From NCBI RefSeq assembly GCF_021608225.1, contig NZ_JAKIJS010000001.1:1116001-1180000 (forward strand): 64,000 nt of DNA, read 5' to 3'. Below, piece by piece: positions 35,328 to 43,470 of the stretch; the stretch's first letter is position 1; every line of letters starts with the position of its first letter. The stretch is from Pseudalkalibacillus berkeleyi. Lineage in GTDB: Bacteria; Bacillota; Bacilli; Bacillales; Fictibacillaceae. A model generated the notes under the pieces. It was not told where the DNA came from and did no database searches. It saw only the letters and a program-made list of their open reading frames with translations. The translations under genes and the position numbers were made by a program.

Positions 35328-36248
35328 ATGGAAGGTATTCTATTCTTTTTGTTCAGCTTTTTGAGTCTATCCCTGCTTATAGCGGGATTATTTGCGACTA
35401 TATTCCGAAAAGAGTTAATTATATCTTCAAGGATTAAAGCGGAATTTGGATCTTTAAAAGATGTACCGAGTGAATCGAGACGCGCTGGAATACTAGGCAT
35501 CCAATTTAAGAGAACATGGAATAAATATCAGCAGAAAGTTGCAGATAAAACGCCCAGGTATATAGAGAAAGAACTAGAAAAACGTTTACAGGATGCCGGG
35601 AATCCATTTAACCTACACCCGATTGCATTTAGAATGATTCAGTTCATTTTGGCCATCGTCATGTTTATCGTCGTACTCTTCATCTTTGGTCCGGGAACAT
35701 CAAACCTTCTTATGATTGCTATAGCTTCAACGGCAGCTGGTTTATTAGGAATTAGATATCCAGAGTTCTATTTATCGATTAGAAAGAAAAAGCGTGTCCA
35801 AGCTATACAAAAAGACATGCCTGATTTCTTTGACATGTTGAACTTAACGATTGAAGCAGGATTAGGTATTGACGCAGCCATTTATGAAGTTAGCAATAAA
35901 CTCGGAGGACCAATCTCCGAAGAATTTATTAGAACGATGGAAGACATGAAATTGGGCAAGTCAAGAAAGGAAGCATTTGACCAACTGCGTAACAGAGTGC
36001 CGTCTGAACAGTTTCAGAGTGTACTTACAGCGTTAATACAAGCAGATCAACTAGGGATTGGAATGTCTAAAGTGCTGCGTAATTTAACGGTTCGAATTAG
36101 AGAAAAAAGACGTGAAGCAGCTCGTGAACAAGCAATGAAAACACCTGTGAAAATGCTGTTTCCAATGGTATTTTTCATATTCCCTTCCATCTTTATCGTA
36201 CTACTAGGTCCATTAGTTATTTATTTCATTATGAATGGTTTGAATTAG
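35328..36248 (+). CDS. tadC: Pilus inner-membrane protein TadC
   Basis: A 306-aa T2SSF/GspF-like partner of TadB: FFDMLNLTIEAGLGIDAAI, then QADQLGIGMSKVLRNL, and C-terminal hydrophobic helices ending in LLGPLVIYFI. TadB and TadC form the platform for the motor. The ATG follows GAGGTG. It is the last recognisable structural gene of the pilus operon. Confidence 0.9.
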   Translation: MEGILFFLFSFLSLSLLIAGLFATIFRKELIISSRIKAEFGSLKDVPSESRRAGILGIQFKRTWNKYQQKVADKTPRYIEKELEKRLQDAGNPFNLHPIAFRMIQFILAIVMFIVVLFIFGPGTSNLLMIAIASTAAGLLGIRYPEFYLSIRKKKRVQAIQKDMPDFFDMLNLTIEAGLGIDAAIYEVSNKLGGPISEEFIRTMEDMKLGKSRKEAFDQLRNRVPSEQFQSVLTALIQADQLGIGMSKVLRNLTVRIREKRREAAREQAMKTPVKMLFPMVFFIFPSIFIVLLGPLVIYFIMNGLN

Positions 36249-36279
36249 AGGTACATTAACGGGAAATGAGGTGGGTGGC

Positions 36280-36531
36280 TTGATCAGGTTGTTAGATGGC
36301 ACGCTTGTTTCATATATTAACGGAAAGTCTATTTTACTCAAATATCTGGACAAGGACAGGGGCAGGTTATCGATTGAAGGACATGTTATAGGGGATTGCC
36401 CTTACCGATATACAAAAGAAAAGATAACCAAAATTGAACAAGAACAACGACAAACGAAACACTATTTTCCAGATGAACATTATCTATACAAAGAGCTTTA
36501 TGTTGGGACAATTATTGATGCGAAAGTTTAA
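36280..36531 (+). CDS. Small protein of unknown function at the end of the tad operon
   Basis: An 83-aa soluble protein beginning IRLLDGTLVSYINGKSILL, basic and rich in Tyr, Lys and Glu. No domain is recognised. TTG at 36280 has GAGGTGG five bases upstream; a GTG at 36271 overlaps that site. It starts 31 bases after tadC and its end overlaps the next ORF, so it probably belongs to the pilus transcript. Its role may be regulatory. Confidence 0.6.
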   Translation: MIRLLDGTLVSYINGKSILLKYLDKDRGRLSIEGHVIGDCPYRYTKEKITKIEQEQRQTKHYFPDEHYLYKELYVGTIIDAKV

Positions 36532-36751
36532 GGTCATTAAAGGGACGGCTTTTGAATTAGGTACAAAATTCAAAGAATCTAGGCAAGAGCAAAACATATC
36601 AGTACTTGAACTAGCTAAGAAAGCAGAAGTTACACCCTCTTTTATCGTTAACTTGGAAAATGGACGTATAAAGGAACCGTCTATAGGCAAGCTAATAAAA
36701 ATTGCCCAATTGTTGAATATTGAAATACTTGAAGAGCATAAGGACCCATAG
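36500..36751 (+). CDS. Small XRE-family regulator at the end of the tad operon
   Basis: A protein of about 83 aa, nearly all of it a Xre/Cro helix-turn-helix (KFKESRQEQNISVLELAKKA, then PSFIVNLENGRIKEPSIGKL). The start is uncertain: ATG 36500 or ATG 36518, both overlapping the preceding gene, and neither with a strong ribosome binding site, which points to coupled translation. With the divergent XRE protein at 28626 it could form a feedback loop on the pilus genes. Confidence 0.68.
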   Translation: MLGQLLMRKFKVIKGTAFELGTKFKESRQEQNISVLELAKKAEVTPSFIVNLENGRIKEPSIGKLIKIAQLLNIEILEEHKDP

Positions 36752-36815
36752 TCAAATGGGTGTAAGTAATGAACCAAACAATGTAAAGGGTAGTGTAGTT
36801 GGATGAGTTTTATTC

Positions 36816-36844
36816 TTTACAAACCTAACGATCCTCGATATAAT
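36816..36844 (+). promoter_or_regulatory. Promoter of the putative structured RNA
   Basis: TTTACA (36816-36821) and a perfect TATAAT (36839-36844) are separated by exactly 17 bases. The predicted transcription start is near 36851. No ORF with a ribosome binding site follows. Confidence 0.65.
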
Positions 36845-36850
36845 AAAATT

Positions 36851-37077
36851 CCTGCATTGTTAGTGGCACGTTTATGTCTTAAACCGATGTCATGACATAG
36901 GGAACCTTAAATCTCAATCTAGACGTCATGCCGCCTTTCTCGGATTGCGGAAGACGAACGGATTGATGCGGGTACCCACCTGCCAATAGTGGGTTTATGA
37001 GTCATGGAGTGTCACGGCAAGTGCGGGAACTCATACATATTGAAAGAAGAGCATGTCCGTATTGGGCTGCTCTTTTT
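36851..37077 (+). ncRNA. Putative stand-alone structured RNA, about 225 nt, family unknown
   Basis: The 390 bases between the XRE gene and ypcP contain a strong promoter, then a run of stems. These are TATGTC/GACATA (36873/36894); a composite helix TCAATC-CGTC-CCGC/GCGG-GACG-GATTGA (36914-36966); ACCCAC/GTGGGT (36974/36989); and TATGAGT/ACTCATA (36996/37029). A terminator AAGAGCA/TGCTCTT with a T-run closes it (37047-37076). The region is more GC-rich than its surroundings. It lacks the marks of T-box, SAM, TPP, lysine, tmRNA, RNase P or SRP RNA. A 6S-like RNA or an unlisted riboswitch for ypcP cannot be excluded. Confidence 0.6.
37047..37076 (+). terminator. Terminator of the structured RNA
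   Basis: The 7-bp stem AAGAGCA/TGCTCTT is followed by T residues, 66 bases before the ypcP start. It could also be the expression platform of a riboswitch. Confidence 0.75.
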
Positions 37078-37141
37078 CTATTTCGATACGGGAAATATGA
37101 TACAATAGACGAAGGAAAAGACGGGAAAAGGGGACAGAAAA

Positions 37142-38017
37142 ATGAGCAACCGTTTTATTATAATAGATGGTTTCAATTTACTTAGCAGATGTTATTTTGC
37201 AACAAGCTACGGTCGCGAGGATCATGAACTAACGAAAAATAGCGATGGTCTTTACACGAATGCTTTACGGGTAAAAGTACAAAAGCTGTTAAACTTGATT
37301 GAAATGTATGACCCAACGCATCTCATGATTGCTTGGGACGTAAAGCGTGAGGAGACGTTGAGACGTCAGCGTTTTCCGGATTATAAGGATACACGAAATG
37401 AGCTACCTGAACCATTGATTCAGCAATACAACACGATCACTGAGTTATTTGATGTTGTAGGTGTCACTCAAATGGCGATCAGTCCGTATGAAGCGGATGA
37501 CATCATGGGAACGTTGTCTAGAAGATGGTCGGAAGAAATGGATGGAGAGTGCCTGATCTATAGTAACGATCGTGACTTGCTACAGCTATTAACGGATAAA
37601 GTGTCACAAATTATTGCGAAGAAGAAAGAAGAGAATGCCTACACTTTGAAGCACTTCACAGATGAATATGGTATTACACCAGATAAATGGATTGATGTGA
37701 AAGCCTTACTTGGAGACAAAAGTGATAACATCCCAGGTGTCCACGGAGTCGGAGAAAAAGCAGCCCTACCGATGATTCAACAATATGGGTCAGTAGAAGC
37801 TATTTATGAACTCGAAGAATTAGATCCGGCCTTTAAGAGATATGTTAAGAAAATAGCAGCTGGTCGTGAAATGGCATTTCTAAGTAAGGAACTAGTTACT
37901 ATCGATACTCAAATTCCTATATTAAATGAAACACCTTGGGACGGTTTTTCTCTTCGTCTAGACCGCGACAAGTTGAAAGAGGAAGTTGATCGTCTGGAAT
38001 TGCGTGTAAGAATGTAA
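37142..38017 (+). CDS. ypcP: 5'-3' exonuclease, YpcP family
   Basis: A 291-aa FEN-type 5'-3' exonuclease like the N-terminal domain of DNA polymerase I. The acidic metal-binding residues are in IIDGFNLL, YEADDIMGTL, YSNDRDLLQLL and GDKSDNIPGVHGVGEKAA (with a helix-hairpin-helix). It probably removes RNA primers or flaps in replication and repair. AAAGGGGA precedes the ATG. A strong terminator follows. Confidence 0.92.
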   Translation: MSNRFIIIDGFNLLSRCYFATSYGREDHELTKNSDGLYTNALRVKVQKLLNLIEMYDPTHLMIAWDVKREETLRRQRFPDYKDTRNELPEPLIQQYNTITELFDVVGVTQMAISPYEADDIMGTLSRRWSEEMDGECLIYSNDRDLLQLLTDKVSQIIAKKKEENAYTLKHFTDEYGITPDKWIDVKALLGDKSDNIPGVHGVGEKAALPMIQQYGSVEAIYELEELDPAFKRYVKKIAAGREMAFLSKELVTIDTQIPILNETPWDGFSLRLDRDKLKEEVDRLELRVRM

Positions 38018-38055
38018 CTTTTATGTAATTTAAAGGAAAACAATGAATTTTGTCG

Positions 38056-38093
38056 AACCCTACTTTATAGAAAAATAAAGTGGGGTTTTTTTT
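38056..38093 (+). terminator. Terminator abutting the start codon of the next gene
   Basis: A 13-bp stem AACCCTACTTTAT/ATAAAGTGGGGTT with one T-G pair is followed by eight T residues that end directly at the ATG at 38094. The only Shine-Dalgarno-like sequence of that gene (GTGGGG) is the 3' arm. Confidence 0.88.
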
Positions 38094-39059
38094 ATGCGAA
38101 ATTTTTTAGCAATAACCGGTATTAAAGCGTTACTTACAGTTATTGGGATTGTCTTGTTCGGTTGTCTGCCCTTTCTATTATTTAACATGGAGGCGAACAA
38201 GGAAATTCTCTATTTAATCAACCAAAAGAAAATGTCAAACGCGAGTTATTTGGTAGATGAGATCATGTTTAACTGGAAGGGGTACATGGGTCAAATTGCG
38301 ACTACTCTAAGAGAGCTCAGTACGTTCTGGGAATTGACATATTCGACAAAAACAGGGCAAATCACACCCGTTTTTCCAGAGTTCCGGGAACTTTATCTGA
38401 AGTCAGCTTCCTATTTTCTAGGTGGATTAGTTGTTGCGGTATGCGTATCTACATTGTTAGTCCACATCATAATGATGACCAGTAAAAAGATGAGGAGGGC
38501 TATTAAAGCTGTACTCACGATCTTGAAATCACTTCCTGATGTGTTTTACATCATTATTGTCCAAATAGCTATTATAATGGTGTTCAGGCAAACTGGGGTG
38601 GTGTTATTTAATACTTCACATACGTTTGGTGACAGGGCCGTATTTTTTCCTATTATGATCTTATCGATACTCCCAACCGTATATTTTGTGAAATTTCTCC
38701 TTTTGGCTTTTGAAGATCAGGAAGAGTCTTTGTATGTAGAACTTGCTAGAGGGAAGGGGATTGCACGGTTTCGGATTATTAGTATCCATATTTTCCGTAA
38801 TGCGGTTCCGTCTTTAAGAAACCATTTTAAAACCATTTTTTGGATCATGTTGTCCAATTGGTTAATGGTCGAAATTTTCATGAATTTTAATGGTTTGATG
38901 ATGTTCTTATTAGAAAACGGACCCTTAAACCCATCCTTGTTCATCTTGGGCGTTTTGACGATTTTCGTTCCTTACTTCTTAATAAGTGTACTTCATTCAC
39001 TAATCTCAATGTCTGTAAAGAATGCTACTTTAAGGAGGGGAATGGAAGATGCTGCTTAA
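38094..39059 (+). CDS. Peptide/nickel-type ABC transporter permease, first of a pair
   Basis: A 321-aa membrane protein with about six helices and the DppB-type coupling segment (YVELARGKGIARFRIISIH). It should form a permease dimer with the next gene, whose start it overlaps by 11 bases. No ATPase or substrate-binding gene lies nearby, so the partners must be elsewhere or the pair has changed function. The ATG lies directly against the U tract of the ypcP terminator, an odd arrangement. Confidence 0.75.
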   Translation: MRNFLAITGIKALLTVIGIVLFGCLPFLLFNMEANKEILYLINQKKMSNASYLVDEIMFNWKGYMGQIATTLRELSTFWELTYSTKTGQITPVFPEFRELYLKSASYFLGGLVVAVCVSTLLVHIIMMTSKKMRRAIKAVLTILKSLPDVFYIIIVQIAIIMVFRQTGVVLFNTSHTFGDRAVFFPIMILSILPTVYFVKFLLLAFEDQEESLYVELARGKGIARFRIISIHIFRNAVPSLRNHFKTIFWIMLSNWLMVEIFMNFNGLMMFLLENGPLNPSLFILGVLTIFVPYFLISVLHSLISMSVKNATLRRGMEDAA

Positions 39060-40065
39060 ACTCATGAGGAATCCGTGGTTTTTATTTAGTTTTATAGGAT
39101 TAACGGTTCTAATTACATTAAGTTTTGGGTATGAAGCTTGGCTCAAGCATGATGAAGAGCTTGTAACTATCCTTTATGACGAGGATGGTGTCCCGTATGA
39201 TAGTGCACCTTTTGAACCTTCATTACAGTATCCTTTAGGATCGGATAACCTTGGAGAGAATTATTTGTATAGGGTGATTGATGGTGCAAAGTATACAGTT
39301 GCTCTTGCTGCAATCATTAGTTTTGCACAAATGGTTTTATCATTTTTTGGAGGATTTTTATTATATCTATCGCCGAGAAAAGCACGTCTGACCGCTGATG
39401 GTTTATTTGATACACTCCATTATGCTCCATTTGCGATCTTCATCTATTTACTTGCTGGGCCTGTCCTTGATATCTTTGTGTGGAGTTATTCAGTGGAAAC
39501 GAGGATCATCTTTCCTGCGATCGTAATCGTGTTATTATCCGTTCCGGTGCTCTCAAATCTAATCGCTAAGGAATTAGAGCAAATATATAAAATTGAGTTC
39601 ATACAAAATGCTCCAACTTTAGGAGGAGGGGTGTTCCACGTATTTCGTAAACATGTATCCAGGTTTCTACTTCCTAAGATGGTTGTGTTGTTCTTACAGC
39701 AAATTAGTACCGTATTGATCATTTTTGTTCATTTAGGGATTTTAGAGGTGTTTATTGGTGGCAGTGAGACATACAAAATGGATGAGCGTTTAGAAAATGG
39801 TGTAACAGTTATTATTACAGAGGCTTATACATTGTCGAATGAGTGGGGGGGATTGATCGGTAAATACTGGTCTCTCTATATGGCTTACCCGTGGCTCGTT
39901 TTTGGACCAATACTAGGGTTTTCGTTTGTCATTCTAATGATGAATCTTCTCGTACACGGATTAACACAGTCACTAGAGATTGATCCATTTGTACAAAAGA
40001 AACAAAAACGGAAAAACCGTCTTCATAAGAAGACAGCTAGGCAATTTGATTTTACAAAGATTTAA
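39049..40065 (+). CDS. Peptide/nickel-type ABC transporter permease, second of a pair
   Basis: A 338-aa DppC-like permease: an N-terminal helix, an outside segment YPLGSDNLGENYLYRVIDGA (the typical PLGTD-type signature of this family), and five more helices. The coupling segment is EFIQNAPTLGGGVFHVFRKHV. The ATG is inside the preceding gene, preceded by AGGAGGGG. It is convergent with the RNase HI-like gene, overlapping it by four bases at the ends. Confidence 0.78.
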   Translation: MLLKLMRNPWFLFSFIGLTVLITLSFGYEAWLKHDEELVTILYDEDGVPYDSAPFEPSLQYPLGSDNLGENYLYRVIDGAKYTVALAAIISFAQMVLSFFGGFLLYLSPRKARLTADGLFDTLHYAPFAIFIYLLAGPVLDIFVWSYSVETRIIFPAIVIVLLSVPVLSNLIAKELEQIYKIEFIQNAPTLGGGVFHVFRKHVSRFLLPKMVVLFLQQISTVLIIFVHLGILEVFIGGSETYKMDERLENGVTVIITEAYTLSNEWGGLIGKYWSLYMAYPWLVFGPILGFSFVILMMNLLVHGLTQSLEIDPFVQKKQKRKNRLHKKTARQFDFTKI

Positions 40066-40454
40066 TTGTTTTTTTGTATAGCCTCTCGGGCAAGTTTATC
40101 GGCATTTTTATTTTGCCCACTTGGAATCCACTTAATAAAAAAGAGGTCCAGTTCATCTTTTAATATTAATATTTCCTGAAGTAACGGTTGATATAAGTTC
40201 TTTTTGACATACTCTTTTTCAACTGCTTGTTCCACAAGTTGGGAGTCTGTTCGAAACGAGACAATCTTGTACCCTTTTTTGATACAAATTTTCAAAGCAT
40301 GTATTAGTGCTAGATACTCTGCTTCATGGTTAGACATATTTCCAAGCGGTATTGAAAATGAATGAGCCCCATCTGGAGCGCCTTTTATAAATATGCCAGC
40401 TCCAGATGGTCCGGGGTTACCAGAACTTGCTCCGTCTACGTAAACATCAATCAT
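40062..40454 (-). CDS. RNase HI-like protein
   Basis: A 130-aa ribonuclease H fold with the catalytic acidic residues in YVDGASSGNPGPSG (Asp), HEAEYLALIHAL (Glu), RTDSQLV (Asp) and NADKLARE (Asp). Bacillus has several such short RNase HI-like paralogs, some without detectable activity. The DEDD set looks intact here. The ATG at 40454 follows AGAAGGTG; a GTG at 40466 overlaps that site. Confidence 0.85.
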   Translation of the reverse strand: MIDVYVDGASSGNPGPSGAGIFIKGAPDGAHSFSIPLGNMSNHEAEYLALIHALKICIKKGYKIVSFRTDSQLVEQAVEKEYVKKNLYQPLLQEILILKDELDLFFIKWIPSGQNKNADKLAREAIQKNN

Positions 40455-40608
40455 GTTTGTGCACACCTTCTTACTAATTGCTTTTATATTCTAACGTTTA
40501 TTCTAGCATACAAGAAGGGTATAGGTACTACCATATCTTCAGCTATATGAAGAACGGTCTATTTCACCTTGATGACCACGAATGTATTATTAAAAGGAGG
40601 TTCACACA

Positions 40609-41142
40609 ATGAGACTGTCGAACACAAGAGTGATTGCCTTAGTAGAGGAGGATTTTGAAGACCTCGAGCTTTGGTACCCTGTTTTGAGACTCCGTGAAGA
40701 GGGCGTAACTGTCCATATTGTTGGTGAAGAAGAGAACAAGGTTTACACAGGTAAGTATGGTGTTCCGGCTGTAGCTGATTATAGTTATCATGATGTGAAC
40801 TATTATGAATATGACGGCATTCTCGTCCCTGGTGGATGGGCACCTGATAAGTTAAGACGGGACAAAAAGGTTCTTGAAATTGTACAATATATGAATGATC
40901 AAAAGCGGACGATCGGTCAAATATGTCATGCAGGATGGGTATTGATATCTGCAGGAATATTAGAAAATGTGGAAGTGACAAGTACACCTGGCATTAAAGA
41001 CGACATGACTAATGCTGGAGCGATTTGGAGAGACGAAGCGGTACTTGTTGATGGGCACATTGTATCTAGTCGTCGTCCACCAGATTTACCCGATTATTCG
41101 AGAGAACTTGTCAAAGTGTTAGAGGAAAACAACCGTGACTAA
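40609..41142 (+). CDS. DJ-1/PfpI-family protein
   Basis: A 177-aa PfpI/DJ-1 protein with the nucleophile elbow GQICHAGWVLISAG (Cys at about residue 104) and a conserved early Glu (ALVEEDFEDLELWYP). Homologs include general stress proteins and deglycase-like enzymes. It is thus probably protective against reactive aldehydes or oxidation. AGGAGG precedes the ATG. It is a single gene with its own terminator. Confidence 0.86.
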   Translation: MRLSNTRVIALVEEDFEDLELWYPVLRLREEGVTVHIVGEEENKVYTGKYGVPAVADYSYHDVNYYEYDGILVPGGWAPDKLRRDKKVLEIVQYMNDQKRTIGQICHAGWVLISAGILENVEVTSTPGIKDDMTNAGAIWRDEAVLVDGHIVSSRRPPDLPDYSRELVKVLEENNRD

Positions 41143-41166
41143 CCACTCCAAAGTGAGTGGTTTTTT
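41141..41166 (+). terminator. Terminator after the PfpI-like gene
   Basis: The stem AACCACTC/GAGTGGTT is followed by six T residues; it overlaps the stop codon. Confidence 0.85.
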
Positions 41167-41251
41167 CTTTAAGGTATATGGTTTGATTTGATCAATAAAA
41201 TATAAGACATAAAGGAATACTGTAGATAAATGATTAACAGGAGTGAGACAT

Positions 41252-41446
41252 GTGGAAAGAAAGGTTGTGACATCTGAAATTGAATGGACGTTAAAAACGT
41301 ATTGTAGAGATTGTTTTGTCTGTGAAGCGTTTAAAAAGGATTATGGCAAAAACTACGCACAAAGCTTTTGTAATCGGGAGTGCTCAATTGGGCAACGCCT
41401 ACAAGCGTTAGGTGAAACACTATCATCAAAGAAAGTAGAAGGTTAA
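41252..41446 (+). CDS. YpeQ-like zinc-finger protein
   Basis: A 64-aa protein with four cysteines in the arrangement CRDCFVC...FCNRECSIG, typical of the small zinc-finger proteins annotated YpeQ in Bacillus. Function is unknown. GTG at 41252 has AGGAG eight bases upstream; the GTG at 41243 lies inside that site. Confidence 0.78.
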   Translation: MERKVVTSEIEWTLKTYCRDCFVCEAFKKDYGKNYAQSFCNRECSIGQRLQALGETLSSKKVEG

Positions 41447-41534
41447 TGATTTTCCGTTACTTTTGTTTCACTTCGTTTCAACTATGGTAAAATAAAAGTA
41501 TTCATTTTCACATAGAGAGTAGGGCAAAAGACAT

Positions 41535-41813
41535 ATGCGGCAAAAATCTACTGGGGAGTTTATTCAGTTTTTGAGTAGTAAGGGATTCCATCTTACTGAT
41601 GATGATATTGCATTTATTTATTTCGGAAAGCAATATACAGGTGCTTGCGATGAGCTAGTGAACGTAGCAATCGAAACTACGCTAAAAATTCAAGTGAGGT
41701 TTGACGGCAGCTATTATATAGCACTGTTGGAAGCCTTGGAACAATCAGGTGCTCAAAACTCTTATGAAGCAAAGCGCTTTATTCAAAATAAAGAACTCGT
41801 GACAAATACATAA
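41535..41813 (+). CDS. Conserved small protein (DUF6123-like), unknown
   Basis: A 92-aa soluble helical protein beginning MRQKSTGEFIQFLSSKGF. The pattern DDDIAFIYFGKQYTGACDELV resembles Bacillaceae proteins grouped as DUF6123, from memory only. No catalytic motif is seen. A likely promoter (TATGGTAAAATAAAAG region) precedes it. Function is unknown. Confidence 0.65.
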   Translation: MRQKSTGEFIQFLSSKGFHLTDDDIAFIYFGKQYTGACDELVNVAIETTLKIQVRFDGSYYIALLEALEQSGAQNSYEAKRFIQNKELVTNT

Positions 41814-41873
41814 TCGAAGCAGCATTCATTAGAGATGCTGTTTTTTTAACTTTTCTAGTGGGGGATATCTTTA

Positions 41874-42518
41874 ATGTGGCAGAACAAGAATATTGAAAAG
41901 TTTGTATCAGAGAAATTAGATCATGAACATTCTGGTCATGATTGGGGCCATATAGACCGAGTGAGGAAGATTGCCATCCATATAGCGGCTATTGAAGGAG
42001 CAGACAGAAGAATTTGTGAGATAGCCGCATTAGTACATGATCTAATTGATGATAAATTGTTTGACGATGAAGAGATTGCATTGAATGAAGTCATCTACTT
42101 TTTAAAAAGTGAGGGTATATCTGAGTCAGACATCAACCATATTGTTGAAATTATTACGACGATGTCATTTAGTAAAAGTCAGGAGAAAAGTATGCGTACC
42201 CTTGAAGGGAAGGTTGTTCAAGATGCTGATCGCCTAGATGCGCTAGGTGCGATTGGTATTGCTCGTACATTTAAATATGCAGGTGCCAAAGGTGATGCGA
42301 TGTATAATCCTGCGATAAAAGCTCGAACGGAACAAATGACAAAGGATGAATATAGAAATGGGGAAAGTACAGCGATCAATCATTTTTATGAAAAATTATT
42401 TAAATTGAAAGGTTTAATGAATACGAAAGAGGCAGTAAAAATTGCTGAAGAGAGGCATAACTTTATGGAACACTTTGTTGATCAGTTTTTAACAGAGTGG
42501 GTAGGGAAGGATTTCTGA
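41874..42518 (+). CDS. ypgQ: HD-domain hydrolase, YpgQ type
   Basis: A 214-aa HD-domain protein: HDWGHIDRVRKIAIHIA, ALVHDLIDDKLF (the HD pair) and VVQDADRLDALGAIGIAR (the late Asp). It matches YpgQ/YedJ-type metal-dependent phosphohydrolases; YpgQ has been reported to cleave pyrophosphate from dNTPs. It is cytoplasmic. GGGGG precedes the ATG. Confidence 0.86.
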   Translation: MWQNKNIEKFVSEKLDHEHSGHDWGHIDRVRKIAIHIAAIEGADRRICEIAALVHDLIDDKLFDDEEIALNEVIYFLKSEGISESDINHIVEIITTMSFSKSQEKSMRTLEGKVVQDADRLDALGAIGIARTFKYAGAKGDAMYNPAIKARTEQMTKDEYRNGESTAINHFYEKLFKLKGLMNTKEAVKIAEERHNFMEHFVDQFLTEWVGKDF

Positions 42519-42585
42519 AAAAAACAACCAAGATAATGAAAGGACTTCGGATTGTTCTTCCGAAGTCCAGCATTACATTGGTTTG

Positions 42586-42906
42586 TTACTCAGCAGGTCG
42601 AGGTCCAGCGTCCATATTCGCACTTTCTTCAGTCATGATCGGTTTAACACTAACATCTTCATGTACTCTTACTTGACATGAAAGACGAAGACCTTCTTCC
42701 GTTCCTTTTTTAGAGAATGCTTCTTGTTCAATATCAGTTAATGCTCCGAAATCACCTTTTTGGACTTCTACTTTACATGTTGTACATTTCGCATTTCCCC
42801 CGCAACGGTGGAGGATGTTGATTCCGTTGTCTTCAAGTGCTAGAACGAGCTTTTTACCTTCTTCTACTTCAAATGTTCCATGGTCTGGTACTGTAACCTT
42901 TGGCAT
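42586..42906 (-). CDS. [2Fe-2S] ferredoxin
   Basis: A 106-aa plant-type ferredoxin domain. The cluster cysteines are in HRCGGNAKCTTCKVEV (C-x5-C-x2-C) and a distal LSCQV. The spacing is that of the bacterial adrenodoxin/Isc-type rather than the photosynthetic type. It passes electrons to an unknown partner. AGGAGG precedes the ATG. It is a single gene. Confidence 0.87.
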   Translation of the reverse strand: MPKVTVPDHGTFEVEEGKKLVLALEDNGINILHRCGGNAKCTTCKVEVQKGDFGALTDIEQEAFSKKGTEEGLRLSCQVRVHEDVSVKPIMTEESANMDAGPRPAE

Positions 42907-43000
42907 GATCTTCCTCCTTTAGGTGTTCATTCCTATATAGTATACTATACCATTACCTTAAGCATACAGTGTTAAACACGGATAAAGGAGACATAGCAAA

Positions 43001-43414
43001 ATGGAGAAAACGTTAGATCATATTGGAATTGCGGTAAGAAATATAGAAGAAGCATTGTCATTTTATGTAGACATTCTAAATGGTGAAGTGTTACATAGGT
43101 ATACAAGTCATGCTAAAGGCGTTGAAGTGCATGTTGCAGCAATAAATGTCCAGGGAGATTTATTAGAACTCCTAGAGCCAACGAATCATTCATCTCCAGT
43201 TGCTCGGTTCATTCGTCAAAAAGGGAAAGGTGTTCATCATATTGCGTACCGAGTCAATGATCTTGAACAAGCGATTAATGAAAGTAAGGAAAATGGTGTG
43301 CGATTTCTCGAAGACACCTATCGGACAAATCATTTAGGTAGAAGATTGATTTACTTAAACCCAATATCCACCCAAGGGACTATTATTGAATTTTGCGACT
43401 ATCCCAATCAATGA
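43001..43414 (+). CDS. VOC-family protein, probable methylmalonyl-CoA epimerase
   Basis: A 137-aa two-module VOC fold. Probable metal ligands are His in LDHIGIAV, His in KGVHHIAYRV, and Glu in LLELLEP and IIEFCDY, the pattern of methylmalonyl-CoA epimerase. It would interconvert (R)- and (S)-methylmalonyl-CoA. No mutase gene is nearby, so a different VOC substrate remains possible. AAAGGAG precedes the ATG. Confidence 0.78.
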   Translation: MEKTLDHIGIAVRNIEEALSFYVDILNGEVLHRYTSHAKGVEVHVAAINVQGDLLELLEPTNHSSPVARFIRQKGKGVHHIAYRVNDLEQAINESKENGVRFLEDTYRTNHLGRRLIYLNPISTQGTIIEFCDYPNQ

Positions 43415-43470
43415 TTCTGATATAATAGGTTAGAATAAATAAGACTAAGACAATAAAGGAAGTTGTATAA

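Noticed and set aside
36280-36751. Toxin-antitoxin pair
   Set aside because: The first protein shows no toxin motif and the two genes follow the pilus operon; size and order alone are not enough.
36851-37077. T-box, tmRNA, RNase P, SRP RNA or common metabolite riboswitch
   Set aside because: Their conserved sequence blocks are absent; 6S RNA could not be excluded by eye, so the RNA is left unassigned.
40062-40065. Truncation of the second permease or RNase HI gene at their overlapping ends
   Set aside because: Both proteins have normal length; the 4-base convergent overlap is just tight packing.
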